This document shows positions 52,859 to 64,000 of a DNA stretch of 64,000 nt, one piece after another. Each line of letters opens with the position of its first letter. The stretch's first letter is position 1. The stretch comes from Tipula vernalis (taxonomy: Eukaryota; Arthropoda; Insecta; Diptera; Tipulidae), in assembly GCA_958295665.1 (NCBI GenBank), contig OY282559.1, forward strand, positions 264,096,057 to 264,160,056. The letters run 5' to 3'. The translations under genes and the position numbers were made by a program. Below the pieces are notes generated by a model that saw only the letters and a program-made list of their open reading frames with translations, searched no databases and was not told the DNA's origin.

Positions 52859-53917
52859 TCAACTTGGTTTCCTAACAGATCCCAAGGGATTCCTGTGCTC
52901 CAAGGAGAGTGCCTTCTGGAGTCGACACGCCATAATTAGTTTGTCTATTTTCTTGCAGAAGTCTCTCCAGCTTAGTCTTTTGCTCTGCCTAAGAGCTATG
53001 TTGTATTGGGTAAGGGAATTCTGATAGGTAGTCCAATAATGCGTCCTCTTAGCCCTATTAAAAAGTTTACGGACATTCCGTCTTATGTTTTCCAAGTTTT
53101 GGTTCCACCAAGGAACATCCCTTGTGCCTCTAATACGCACCAGGGGTGAGCTTGAGTGGTAGGCATTAATTATTGCCTCTGTAACGTCATTTGCAACTCT
53201 GTCGAGGTCATCGACAGAGTTTATTGTGGTCTGTAGACCAGCTAAGTTATCTAAAAGTCTAACGTTATAGACTGGCCAATTGGTGCGTTTTGGTATCCTT
53301 ACCATCAAATCTTGTCTCGAAGGGATACTGACATCAAACCTGATGTACATATGATCTGAGAGAGATGCTTCCTTGGACACATGCCAGTCGAGAATTGCAC
53401 TGGAGGTACCCATGTCTGACAGGGTAAGATCCCTTTATTGTTAACTGCCAAGTCCTTACTAAGACAGAATTCAAAAAGTTACTCACCTCTCAAATTGGTA
53501 TTGCTGCTTCCCCAGACTACGTTGTATCAATTCTGGAGGGGGGTCATTTTCATCCCCGGGAAAGTATGCAAAAGCGATGTTAATCACCCTCCTGCCTCCT
53601 GTTGGAAAGCGCATTTCTATTGAAATAGCCATGATGTCCCTAGAAATTAATTAGTTAATAGAGAAGATATTGTGCCTTGAGCGACAGAGAATTGTTTTCC
53701 TCGGCCTATCTGCAGCCGTGTCGTAGACTAGCTTACCTGTATTGGCTGCAAAACCTATAATCTTCCCATTGTTGGTCCAAGGCTCCTTTATGAGCGCTAT
53801 ATCCCAGTCCTTGATCATAAAAAGACGGTTTAGGTTGTTTGTAGCCGTCTTCGAGCGATGCAGATTATCTTGCACGAACGTCAGATTGGTTATTCTTGCA
53901 GGTTTTGTGTGTATCAC
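52859..53917 (-). pseudogene. LINE apurinic-type endonuclease (broken)
   Basis: The N-terminal frame 53917-53651 reads LTFVQDNLHRSKTATNNL and DIALIKEPWTNNGKIIGF (catalytic Glu in KEPW). A break follows. The frame 53413-52859 then opens with a LDWHVSKEASLSDHMYIRF block (catalytic SDH intact) and continues through the endonuclease-RT linker with DVPWWNQNLENIRR. Between them, about 53640-53420, frames are shifted. Confidence 0.85.
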
Positions 53918-53935
53918 AATGATGTGTATTTTTTT

Positions 53936-54650
53936 TTATGTCTTAGGCTCCGGAGAGCCTGCTTTGCTTAGCTGCTGTGCCACCCTTCCTCTAGGGGTCA
54001 GCCCATAGCTCTTCCCGCTCTTTCCTCGGCCCGGTTTGGCCGGTCTCCCTGTTCCGGAGGTGCCAGGTCTCCTGGCCTCCCCCGCCCCAGTGACCTTGCC
54101 ACCATGGCTCGCGTTCTCAGCCAAAGCTGCCCTTGCCGTGCCGGGCAGATTCGGCTCCGCCACTCTCCCCTTAACTGTATCCACCGCCCCTTCCTTCTTT
54201 GGACGGAAGTGTACAGAGCCAAACATCCAATTGACTCTGTAGTTGGAGTCCGTGTGAAACGGACATCGTGATTTGAAGGAGGTCGCCTTCTCGCTCCTTC
54301 CTCGCAATAATCCTCCAGCCTACGTCTCTTAGGTCCTTATTCTGGATCGCCAACCATTTCTGGTGTGACATCCCAGGAAATTAGGGCTGACACCATCTAA
54401 CGGCAGCTCCGCCACTGTCTACATTATGGCATCCTGTATTGCCATAATCTGGGCAATGCCCAGTTTTGTTTCTGGGAAGCCTTAGTCGGTAATATCCAAC
54501 CTGATAGCCTTCACTGCGGCACTATACGTTGTGCCCTTGTCGTTCCTGTTCTCGGGGCAACTATCCTTATTGTCGCCCTCTGTTGCAGCTTTTGGGGCGG
54601 CTTCCAATGCCTTCGGTGAAGGACTGGCAACTTTCCCTCTTCAAAACTTT
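53936..54650 (-). pseudogene. LINE ORF1 remnant
   Basis: Minus-strand frames upstream of the endonuclease. One carries WMFGSVHFRPKKEG, resembling the conserved Gag end of this LINE group. It is followed by a Gly/Pro/Arg/Lys-rich, GC-rich tail ending at 53936. Upstream pieces to about 54650 are in other frames. No CCHC knuckle is readable. Confidence 0.55.
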
Positions 54651-55915
54651 CAATTAGTTTTCATCGAAGAATGCAGTGGTGGCCAAGCTAAATGAGTATT
54701 TTGGACAAATTGTAAAATTAAATAGAGCAATAAAACTCTGATTAGAAAAAAAAAAGTCAGCTGGACAACGCGGTAGTTATTTATGTATCCAGAGTCACAG
54801 AATTTATTACTGTGGATTGAGTGTGAAAACCACCGCAATATTTATTCCATCTCGAAAAATGCACAAGTGTTTATTGGCCTAGTTGGAAGCAATTGGGCTT
54901 ATTTTCACTAATAGCCACATACGCGATATACTAAATCCAGTTCTTTGTTATGCTGATGGTAACACATTCTCTTAGTTTTTTAATTTGAAATTTGAGATTT
55001 GTTATAAAAGCTTGGCTTGAGCACGATCCCGTTAACAAACAAGTTTCAGTCGTGCATTTTCATCGCACGACCCACTAATATGCTTCTTGTTTTTTTAATT
55101 GGTGCCACCAATATGGGCGCATCTGAATCTGTTGTAGGGCCAATCAAATAAATAAACGGTGGGTTCAGACCGATTATGCCACCCTTGATTATCTTCCTAC
55201 AGATGGAACTTTATGTGGGTTCTACAAATATTTTCATGGCATTTTCGGCGGAGCCTTATGAATTTGTTTATCGATTTCTACTGCGGAAGACTCAATATTA
55301 AAAATATTTTTTTTTTATTTTTTTGAAAGGTGTGCTTTTAATTAAGCGTACTAAAATGTATTAAATAAATTTTAGAATTTCAGCTTAATATGAAATTTTC
55401 AAAGTAAATGCTAATTATTATTGAAAAACAAGTTTGACGAAAAGTCTAAGCTGACCAATTTCGTAAAAGAAGAAAATTTCGTTTTTTTAGAAATAATCAG
55501 CATTTACAATTAATTCATTTTAAAAATTTTACATCATATGCTGAGATAACAGCATAGCATACAACCATTGGTAACATTATTCTTGCTACGCCATAGCTTA
55601 ATTTCGCGTTAGAATATCAGTTGCGTCTATTTGATCTCATTGTCGACTTTGTCGATGTTCCCCAATTCTTTTTTAATTATTTATTTGAGCCATTTTCATA
55701 AAGAAATTACTTTACAAAATATTTGTGTGGAATCCATTTGACCCCGGTTCGACCACTTTTGACAAATTTAATACATCGATGCCAAGAAAGTATACAAATT
55801 TTCACGCAAAGTCTAAAAATGTTCAAACAATTTTTATAACTTATATTGGCACACCCTAGCTTTATTCTATGCGGGTGAAAATACTAGAAACGTTGTTGCG
55901 ATAAGTGTACCTGTA
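54651..55915. other. Stretch without a clear gene; possible decayed retroelement fragment
   Basis: On the minus strand near 55080-55200 a short read GGIIGLNPPF...DAPILVAPIKK faintly resembles the RT entry region (GII..S.SP...PI.LV.KK) of LTR elements, but it is too short and interrupted to call. The rest is AT-rich. Confidence 0.35.
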
Positions 55916-55918
55916 TAT

Positions 55919-56247
55919 TGTTACGTTTTGCCTTGTCAATAAAGATTCGAATCACTGGATTGTCTGTAATATAAAGTCACTTTTCATAATATTCGGACAA
56001 ATTTTACTGATTTTACACTATTTAATCTTTACACTGTCTCTTTCCAAATAAGAATAATCCAATTCGATCTCATTCCTCTGTTTATATACTTAATCAAAAC
56101 TTCTAGAAATTTTATGATTTTTCTAGTAAGAATAGTCTGGTAACATGTAGAAATTTGTAGCATGGAAAATTTCCATTTTAGTACAATAAAACTATGCGCT
56201 ATTAATATACTAATTCTGTTATACCCTAGGTGTCACGGTAACAGTAT
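55919..56247 (-). repeat. Long inverted repeat, left arm (LTR-like)
   Basis: Starts TTGTTACGTTTTGCCTTGTC and ends CCTAGGTGTCACGGTAACAG. It is the inverted match of 56975-57313 with moderate divergence. TGTTAC...GTAACA at its ends is LTR-like. Read on the minus strand it has a TATA-like then AATAAA-like order. Confidence 0.8.
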
Positions 56248-56974
56248 GTAACGCAGCAAACTAATTAAAAGCAAATCTAAAATAGAATTCTTGAAGAGTG
56301 AAGTTCCAATCCGTTATCATCCTCTGTAGTCTAAATTATCTCCATCAGCTGAAGATATATGAAATCGACACACAAATTTCCCCCATGCATGCAGCTTCAC
56401 AATCCCCAACACTATCGAATTTGCTTTTCCAAGCACGACTAGCCGTACAATGACTTCTTAGGACAACAAACTTTTGACGATTGGTTTTATACTATTCCGA
56501 TACTCTTCCGATTGGAACATAAATATTTCTTCCCGTAATTCACCGTACGAGAACGCCGCAGCAATTCGTTATTGGAACACAATGCATCAGTTCAAACGAT
56601 TCAGTGATAATTACATCAAGAATGGTTAAGCTTTCAAATTCTCAAAGTAGCCAACAAAAATGAAATCCTTAAATTTTAAATTCCATTTTTACGTTTTTGT
56701 TTCGGTATGTGTAACATAGCGTTTGCTCCAAAATCTCTCAAATAGCGTAGATCTGGTTTTACTTCTGTTAAAATTGCTTCGGGTGTATTTCGTCGGTGAA
56801 CGATTACCTTCCGGCCCGATTATTTTGTGTAGCTTTGAATCAGACTGCAAACAGTGCGCTTTCTCCACGAGAAAGCCACCAAACCATCTTATACCTTTTC
56901 TTCGCATAAAAGTAAGCATAAAAATTAAGTTCCCTTTGAATTCTGATTCAACCCTTCATTAGAATTTTCTTTTA
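56248..56974. other. Centre between inverted arms, no recognised gene
   Basis: About 730 bp. A 76-codon minus-strand frame at 56919-56689 (MLTFMRRKGIRWFGGFL start) is not recognised. It could be a decayed tail of an element protein. Confidence 0.4.
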
Positions 56975-57313
56975 GGGATGTACGAGGTGTAAAAACCACA
57001 TATTTTTACAGTAACACCTAGGGTAAAATAGAATAAGTTAAATTAATAGCGCAATGTTTTACTGTTCTAAAATGCGATTTTCCATAATAAAACTGTTCTA
57101 AATGTTTCTAGACTATTCTTACTGAAAGTAAAAAGGTCAGTAAAATTGTGCGAAAATTATAAATAAGTGGTTTTGGAATTAATGTTAATAAATTGTGTTA
57201 TATTGATTTCTGTGTTCAATAAATAACGTCGTTTGTGTTAAATTGAAGTGATCTGTTTTATTCACAATCCAGTGATTCGAACCTTGATTGACAAGGCAAA
57301 AACGTAGCAATAT
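56975..57313 (+). repeat. Long inverted repeat, right arm (LTR-like)
   Basis: Begins CAGTAACACCTAGGGTAAAA and ends TTGACAAGGCAAAAACGTAGC, inverted relative to 55919-56247. Contains ATTATAAATAAG near 57157 and CAATAAATAACG near 57217, a TATA-then-poly(A) order compatible with an LTR transcribed left to right. Confidence 0.8.
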
Positions 57314-60300
57314 GTAGTACACACCATCTCAAACTATCGTTCAGATATCTCAAATTTGGACTGTTTTTGTTCGATTTATGGTTAGTACTTATTCATCACA
57401 AGTCTTAATCTGCAGTGTTATATCCATGAAAATTCGATTTGTCCGACTCCTTCCATTCGTCTTCTCGTCGCAAACTTTAACTGTTTCCGATGTTCTATAA
57501 TCCCTTTCTGAGTTCTCCCTTTCGCGCTCCGGACACGATAATACCAGAAAAACAATGTAAACCTAAAATAGGTAACCATAAATTTTTCTATCGTATACAG
57601 TCAGCCAAACGGAAGGAACTATAAACAAACAGACTTAACAAAAAGTTTTCCCCATTCACGGATATGACAAAATGTAAAAACTGGCGAAATGCAATAAAAA
57701 ATAGAAACACGCGTTGCGGTTTTAACAAAAAAATAAATGTTTACCATATCCAACTATGTATGTAATGATAGTTGTGTGTATGCAGAGTTGGGATATATTT
57801 CCTCTAGAACTGTATTTAATATATACATGTAAATGTATGAAAGTTGTTTTGTGGTGTGTATTTGTTTAACGTTTGTTCTCTTACATATACAATTTGATAT
57901 TTATCTCTGGGGTTTAGACGAATTCCAGTGTTTCCAACTCACATTAAATCCTCGTTTTGTGTTTTCATATTTCCAAATAAGTATTATGGGGAATATAATA
58001 TTCCGTGTACAAGTTTCGATGTCGGAATAGGGATTTTAGGTAAACTTGATAGCTGATGTGTTAATAAATTTCGGTTTTCAGTTATTAGGAGTCGCTTCAT
58101 AGAAATCTACGTAGTGACATAAATGTATATACGTACGTCGTCAACGGCGCATATTTGCTAGCTTTTGGTATTGGTCGTCGGAAAATTTAATTTTTGTTGA
58201 ATTATTACAATTTTCGCTTCACATATTCGTAATACATATTAACAACCTACGAGAGTTATCTCATTATGTTGAGAATATTATTACGTTGTATTGTGTTGAA
58301 TACGAAAATTTTGGATTGTATTCCTTGTGGGACCTATACTCATTTTTAATGAGATCTTTTCATAAAAAAATCTATAAACGTTTATTTTCAATATACGAGC
58401 TTTGCGACTCCATTTAAATGCCATAAAGATTTGGCTTCTTTGGGAAGGAATTAAATAATCGTTAAATTGGTACAAAATTTGTTTATAATTAGGTTGCTAT
58501 TGTATTTTGTTATTTACATAAAGGATCAAGATTATTTTCAATTATACTCTTATACGTTGTTAGGATATATTGTCGGTTAATTCGTACGTATTTTGGACGG
58601 ACTTGTTTTAGATTTTCAGTATAAAAGTTAAATTCATGCGTCAAAAATAGAAAAATCAAATTATTCCACCATCTGGTTAGTTGAAAATTTGATCCGATAT
58701 CCTTTAATAGTTAAACCAAATGTATCAACGGCGCTGAATAGAATGTTTCGAAACGTATGAGGCGTTTGAAAATTTTAAAATGTTATGATAATGAAAGGAA
58801 AGGTTATGGGCCCAGAATCCTTTAAATTCTGCGACATCCGGCTAAATAAATAATCATTTATAATTTCAACAATATGAAACTCTATCTAGAGCGGAATCTT
58901 ATTACAGTTCTATAATGGAGCAAGATGAATTTAATCCCAATAAGTTTAGCAATTCTGTGTTTTCTCAGCGATGGCAACTCGTAAAGCAGAAGAGAGTGCA
59001 GCCAACTGCCTCGGGTTTCTAATGCGTTGTACATTTTATTTTAACGGATTTAGAGCTTTCAGTAATTTATCGAGCATGTATTAGACCCGGATTAGACTAT
59101 ACTCCTACATTTGGAATGGCATACCGTAGACAAATCTGTCTCAAATTTGAGCATCTTGTTTTTTCCTGATTCGCTTTCACACAGATGGAATGTCTGGACT
59201 CTATGGATGTATATTTTACAGAACTTCCACGGTATGGGCTCCTCGCTTACCGCCAACTTGAACTGAAATTCGTCAGCTAACACTGAGAGGCTTACAAATT
59301 CCTACTTCCTTCGAAGCACGAGAATGTAGAATGGTTTGGATGCGTGAGTTATCCCTTATTCTCTTATTCCTTATTAAATTCTCTCTAGTTTCTTCCTTGT
59401 CCAATGATAGTACACTGTGCCCGTCAAGTACGCGTATGCACATTTAGAAATTAAATCGTAATCGTTATCCGCTAAAATATTTTTTAAAAAAATCTTCAGA
59501 CAAAGGACACAAAGCAAATGACTTCTGTGATGACTTTTGAACTTTTTGTTGAGCACAATAACAAAATTTTCGTTCATTGGCGGTTCGACGGCCGCAGCGT
59601 GAGCAACCAAATTTTACGTAAACTAAAAGCAGGACTGACTTGGTACGAAAACAAAACTAAATTCTGGCGAAACCTGCCCGAAATGCCCCACTGGCAAATA
59701 TTATTTGTGTCACATAGTAAATGATTTTTGGTTTGTATTCGAACTCTGCTAAGGCCATTGCATAAGCGACAGAATGTCTTGTGAGTGACTCAAAATGCAT
59801 AAGTAAACGCATATCTCCCATGTACGACCAGCATTTATTTTTTGTTGGCTTTTATGCGCTTATTCACCATAAGTAGCACCAATAAATCGTAGATGCCAAT
59901 GGAATATTCTTATTGACTGATTATAGAATCAAGTTAATGCATATTACCAACAAATAACTTAACGTAACAGTGACTTTTCTATCGTGAAACAAAATTATGA
60001 TAGTATGGATTGTAAAGCAAAACGTCCGTATGGAGATATTTAACCGAGCAAACATTACGGAACAAAGTTCCAAAATTAACTAAGCCGTTATTCATAAAAC
60101 ATTTTCCTCCTAAAAAAAACAAAATTTCGAAAACATTCAACATTCTATCCAATAATAATTCGCAACGAAGTTTAAAATTTGCATTCGTTTACTGACAGTA
60201 TTAAAAGATCGAATTCAATTTAACATTCATTTTCAAAACTTCAAATTCTTTGTAGAAATGTAGTGACGTTGAAAAATCCTAAATTTGACAAGAAAGTTTG

Positions 60301-61951
60301 GCAGTTTAAAAATGCCGAAGCTACTGTAAATTTGTTATTTAAGTTTGATTTGACATACAGTGACCAGTTGGTCTCAAATAAAGCGGCAGTCAGAAAACTA
60401 GTCTACGGCGAAATCTGGATGTGCATAAGCGTGGGTGTGGGTCACTAAATATCATACTGTAGATCATTGCTAGAGGTACGCCATTGCTTTGGTTTCATAC
60501 AGTTATAATTGAAAGAAATTTTGACTATTTCTGTACTCCTGTAGATCAAATGTCAAGAAATGCAGCTAGTATCCTATCCTATAAGTTAAGTTCTGGTGGC
60601 GTATGAAATTACTGCTGTTTTAAAATACTCCCTTAAACGTCAATTTTAATCCAAATTCATTAAAATTATTCCAATTTTTATCTATCGACATGTACTCGTG
60701 AAACCTTTTAAACCGAAAAATGAGAAATAAACAAAAAAAAAGGAAAATTGAAAATTAAAATGTGTATAGAACTTCCATTTACACAACAACAACGGCCAAC
60801 CGAATTGAAAAAGGTCACCATTTTTCTTTCGGTCTTCAGATATATAAAAAAATAAACGGTTTCCTTTTCAAAATGATTTTTAATTGAAACGGAGGTAGAT
60901 AAAAAAATAATAGCAAAACAAAAAATATTGAAAGTTTTCCAATTTTCCATTTTATCCTTTTTAATTTTTAATCGGATAATTGGAAAATCTGGTTGTAAAC
61001 TTTTTTTTTTTTTTTCGTTTAGGTTTCGTATTTTTTATCATTTATCTCTTTCTCAACCCTATCCCCCTCTCTATGTCATACATTCAAAGCAATTTTCTAT
61101 TGAATTTTCCAACATAGCATTTTTTCTACTTAGTATTTTAGTTAAGATAAGCTACTCAAAATCAATTTTCCATTTTATACATATTTAAACAAATAAAGGA
61201 ATCTATTTCTTTTGTGTGCCCTTCCGTTGGGGCAGCGCACATTTCAAACATCGACATAAACATATTGAAAAATTGCTGTTTCCGTTTAAATTCTCACAGC
61301 TAATTCATTAAAATCAATATCACTGGAATGAGGGGACGCGGGAGATGAAAGCAGAAAAAGAAATTTTTCTTTTCAAAGAGCTTTTCAATGTAAGCAATCT
61401 TAATGATGAATTTTATTCTTTTTTGTGTGCTTTTCTGTATTATAGATGAAAATTCTTCGAGGCGGTGCACATAATACAAACAAAAAAATTACGGGCGAAG
61501 AAAAGAAAAGTTAAAGTTTAATAAGAAAATTTTCACTTTTAATTAATTTAATTTGTTTTTTCGCATTATTCGCTCACACTCTCTCTTCTGATGTTAAATT
61601 CATTTAAATAGCCCTTGACACTTTATTTGTGCTGTATACAATATAAAATGTGCATTTTCGCAAGGGAAATTATTAAGATAATGGTGTCGGCCAAAATGGT
61701 GATTTTGTTCGAGTAAAACTTTTTGTTTAATCTAATTATCTATACATAAAAATCAGGCTAGAGATTGTTAGACTTTCTCCTCCGGTCGTAAAACCTTTAA
61801 ATGATTAGTCTATGTATATTAATACTCTAAACAATACAAGTTTATCTAATTATTTTATGAAGAGGGAGTGACAAATTTTTATGAAACTATCGTTGGATTT
61901 ATTGTTCCTATACTCGGCCAGAGGTAGCATCGAACCAGTTAGGAGGAGTAA
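57314..61951. other. AT-rich stretch, no confident gene
   Basis: Mostly fly-like non-coding DNA. A minus-strand frame at 59283-59092 (63 codons, with ADEFQFKLAVSEEPIPWKF and MLKFETDLSTVCHSK) has protein-like composition, but I do not recognise it. Plus-strand frames at 59518-59724 and 60263-60448 are also unrecognised. No RNA gene was seen. Confidence 0.5.
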
Positions 61952-62268
61952 TGTTACTATTGTAATGAAAATAAGCGGATAAATAAAGCAAACAACAACG
62001 TAAACAACCACACACTGTGTTTTCAACTCTGTCCGTATATTTCACTATAATTAAATGTCTATAATAAATATAAAATGTTAATAAAATCTCTCTCTAATAA
62101 ACTCCTACCCTCATCAGTCGCAGTACGATATATTTATTTGTGTAGAATCCCTGAGTGGGAAGCACATTCACATAGCTTTGCTATACAAATAAGGTTGTAG
62201 TAATCCTCCTCCCTCGCTTTTGTCCCCAGCCATACACCAATCACGCTATCCCTCTAGGCTTTGTTACA
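61952..62268 (+). repeat. Gypsy-C 5' LTR
   Basis: Begins TGTTACTATTGTAATG and ends GGCTTTGTTACA, i.e. TGTTAC...GTTACA ends in the TG...CA form, about 317 bp. It contains TATA-like and AATAAA words and is followed one base later by a tRNA-like primer-binding site. Only one LTR is in the window. Confidence 0.7.
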
Positions 62269-62269
62269 G

Positions 62270-62287
62270 TGGTGTCAGTTTTGGGGT
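62270..62287 (+). other. Gypsy-C primer-binding site
   Basis: TGGTGTCAGTTTTGGGGT, immediately after the LTR end. The TGGTGTCAG start matches a primer-binding site type common in arthropod Gypsy elements of the mdg1/412 kind (from memory). Confidence 0.65.
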
Positions 62288-62315
62288 GACGCCCACAACA
62301 ATAAATATTTCAAAA

Positions 62316-62729
62316 ATGAAGGATCATTTAAAAGCGCACATACCTACTTTACAAGAGTCATTGGATGAAACAATGGTGGCAAAACAAAAAGTCGGCGAGG
62401 AAGCTTCCGAAGCCAAATAACAGTTAGAGGCAAGTAAGGCCGAAGTGACTGCATTGCAGCTAGCACTATGGCTAAATCTTGCCAAAAACATCAATGAGCT
62501 CAATGAAACGTTACATTTAGGAGCAATGCCAGACCGTCCCTTAAAACTAGTAACATACGACAGTTCCTCGGTAGAACCGGCAACAGAAAACATTACAACT
62601 TGGTGGGGCGCTACGGGGCGATGTTCTGGCATTCTTATACAATATAGAGCCGACGGCGAGACGGGACTTCGACAGGTTGTGTGGTGCGTTAATTTTACGT
62701 TTTGGGACGCACCAGCAGAAGAAGGTTAG
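62316..62729 (+). pseudogene. Gypsy-C gag-like N-terminal region (broken)
   Basis: ATG at 62316 opens a helical, charged segment (LQESLDETMVAKQKVGEEA) that meets a TAA at 62418. The same phase continues as LALWLNLAKNINELNETL up to 62729, passing VTYDSSSVEPATENITTWWG. Downstream to 62930 another frame has AFDRIANMQFIDGIWES, ELQDLLRMSTKANLPEAM. Coiled-coil-like Gag content between the primer-binding site and protease supports the call. No zinc knuckle is visible. Confidence 0.55.
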
Positions 62730-63199
62730 CCACTCGCTCCTCCACGGAAAGCATTTTCCTCCCTGCCACAGCAGGCATTTGATCGTATCGCAAATATGCA
62801 ATTTATTGATGGCATTTGGGAAAGCGAATTACAAGATCTTCTCAGGATGTCCACCAAAGCAAATCTCCCCGAAGCAATGGCCAAGCCAATTAAGATAACG
62901 GCAGTGGTGCAGGCTATACTAGATTGAATCCGAGAAAATTCGCGAACCCGTGATTGAGGTGCCAGAAGCTACTATTAATAAGTTAACAGCCGAAGCTACG
63001 ACGGAGACTGAAACACCACGATACCCAGCGAAACGATACTATTGACAGCCATCTAAGGGAAGGTAGAACAACAAACCAGTAAATAAAGAGGAAGTCGATA
63101 ACCAAGCGTCTACACCCGAGTCAAGGCCTGGTACTCCAAAGAAATCACCATCCAGGCGACGGCTGTTTCATCTTTAACCGCCGATGGGCTCCTAAACAA

Positions 63200-63476
63200 A
63201 CAGAAATTCCAATTTGTTATTGATACTGGTGCCATGGCAAGCTTAGTCAACAGTACGTTTCTACAGGATTGTCCCATAACTGCGCAGCCTTGTCACTTAC
63301 GTGTCAAAACAGTAACAGGTGGTTCGTGCCCTGTCAGCGGCATCGTTGATCTAATCGTCGGGCCTGGAGAATTCACAGCGTGTTCCAGTTTTATTATCTC
63401 ATATATCACTGATGACGCCATTCTTGGAACCGACTTTCTCAAGAAATTTGAACTGAGAATACTCGTGTTGGTGACA
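63200..63476 (+). pseudogene. Gypsy-C retropepsin
   Basis: FQFVIDTGAMASLVNSTF contains the catalytic DTG-A block. The domain continues with VKTVTGGSCPVSGIVDL and closes with ILGTDFLKKFEL, the conserved flap-to-helix end (ILG.DFL). This gives a complete single-domain aspartic protease within a frame that breaks after 63476. Confidence 0.85.
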
Positions 63477-63479
63477 TGA

Positions 63480-64000
63480 GGGCTGTTGAAATAGTCTCAC
63501 CGAATCATTCGACCGTCATGACAAAGAATCAGATTGTCAAGCTAATTCTCAAGTCATTGAAAGATGTTCCTTATAACGCTCAGAACAGAATCGAACAATT
63601 TTTGTCTGAACATCAAGATGTATTTGCTCAAATTCCAGGAGACCGTGGCTTAACTACTTTGACAAATCCTCAAATTGACATTGGAAAGGCGGTCCCCATA
63701 TTGGCTGAACATGGTTGTCTGGGGAAACGTGCTTCGGACGATTACATCGTATATGTAAAGAACATAGGCGAGCTGCAACCAACAATGGAACTGGATTTCG
63801 AGCGACTACGCAAGGCGAACTTGAAGCTGAATCCAAACAAGTGTCATCTGTTCAAACGAGAGGCTAAATATCTAGGACACATTGTTAGCAAAGAGGGAAT
63901 GGAATCCAAACTGATCCGGCCAAAGTTGCTACTATTTGAGAATGGCCGCTTCCTGATGAAAAAACACCGATGCGCAGTTTCCTCGGTCTTTGTTCGTACC
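63480..64000 (+). pseudogene. Gypsy-C reverse transcriptase with palm deletion
   Basis: The frame near 63560-63640 reads IEQFLSEHQDVFAQIPGDRG, the RT N-terminal lead-in. It then passes into LRKANLKLNPNKCHLFKREA and KYLGHIVSKEGME (about 63805-63905), the motif E/thumb region. The fingers and most of the palm, including the usual VYLDD block, are missing. Only SDDYIVYVKN remains near 63735. The window ends in the region FLGLC. The deletion removes about 150 codons relative to a normal RT. Confidence 0.82.

Larger units (their letters stand above)
50803..54650 (-). mobile_element. RNase H-bearing LINE remnant (LOA/I-like)
   Basis: Minus-strand order: a Gag-like ORF1 with a GC-rich, Gly/Arg/Pro-rich end (about 54650-53936), endonuclease (53917-52859), RT (about 52820-51800), RNase H (about 51671-51082), a C-terminal cysteine region (51039-50836) and a poly(A) tail (poly(T) at about 50803-50817). 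RNase H downstream of RT limits the choice to clades such as LOA, I or related groups. Base composition is notably more GC-rich than the surroundings. Stops and frameshifts are scattered throughout, so the copy is dead. Confidence 0.82.
61952..64000 (+). mobile_element. Gypsy-C: Ty3/Gypsy-type element, runs off right edge
   Basis: Plus strand: 5' LTR (61952-62268), primer-binding site starting about 62270, gag-like region (62316-62730), retropepsin (about 63200-63476) and a deleted RT (63480 to the window end). Primer-binding site and LTR ends differ from Gypsy-A and Gypsy-B, so it is a separate lineage, perhaps close to the mdg1/412 group. Frames are broken. The integrase and 3' LTR would be beyond the right edge. 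Confidence 0.82.

Noticed and set aside
53998..54242. Arg/Gly/Pro-rich frames on both strands
   Set aside because: Alternative phases of the GC-rich LINE ORF1 end.
55080..55200. Possible LTR-element RT entry region on the minus strand
   Set aside because: Only GGII...PILVAPIKK-like similarity, too short and broken to call as a feature of its own.

Overview
The window is AT-rich, repeat-dominated eukaryotic DNA, most likely from a higher (brachyceran) fly. The main reasons are the transposon families: Gypsy-type LTR elements, a jockey-clade LINE, R1/LOA- and RTE-like LINEs and Tc1-like DNA elements, all in long AT-rich spacers with TACATA/CACA microsatellites. I found no convincing host protein-coding gene, tRNA or rRNA. 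Almost every protein-like segment belongs to a mobile element, and most are broken. Two runs of exactly 200 N (28375-28574 and 50580-50779) are scaffold gaps.

Left part (1-9960): a minus-strand Gypsy-type element (Gypsy-A) runs off the left edge. It reads 5' LTR, primer-binding site, gag, protease, RT/RNase H, integrase from right to left. A 4.67-kb jockey-clade LINE (4881-9550, minus) is inserted in its leader with a clear target-site duplication. The LINE's ORF1 is intact and its ORF2 carries one frameshift and one stop, so it is the youngest coding element here. From 13.1 to 19.1 kb lie three heavily decayed LINE remnants: RTE-like minus, R1/LOA-like minus and RTE-like plus.

Middle (21.9-31.4 kb): a satellite block. 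It begins with a C-rich, G-poor degenerate repeat of about 1.2 kb. This is followed by about 8.26 kb of a heptamer satellite (TACTTTA, then TACTTTT, with a TACTTTGTA-bearing zone) interrupted by an assembly gap. The very long open frames through it are a by-product of a stop-free heptamer and are not genes. A plus-strand LINE RT fragment abuts its right side.

36979-41541: the most interesting object. An array of about twelve 169-bp tandem units sits on the left, and degraded copies of the same unit lie in inverted orientation on the right. Between them is a broken DDE-type transposase remnant followed by a Ulp1/SENP-like (C48) cysteine peptidase remnant with a recognisable His-Asp-Gln-Cys set. 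I interpret this as a decayed foldback-type DNA transposon.

42.3-48.1 kb: a minus-strand Gypsy-type element (Gypsy-B) that has lost RT and RNase H cleanly between protease and integrase, then a cluster of three Tc1-like sequences. One is complete (46374-47978), with 33-bp terminal inverted repeats, TA flanks and a 91-bp intron directly before the first catalytic motif. 50.8-54.65 kb holds a decayed RNase H-bearing LINE (LOA/I-like, minus). 55919-57313 is a long inverted-repeat pair that looks like two LTRs in opposite orientation or a foldback element. The right edge (61952-64000) is a plus-strand Gypsy-type element (Gypsy-C) with a recognisable LTR, primer-binding site, retropepsin and a deleted RT. 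It runs off the window.
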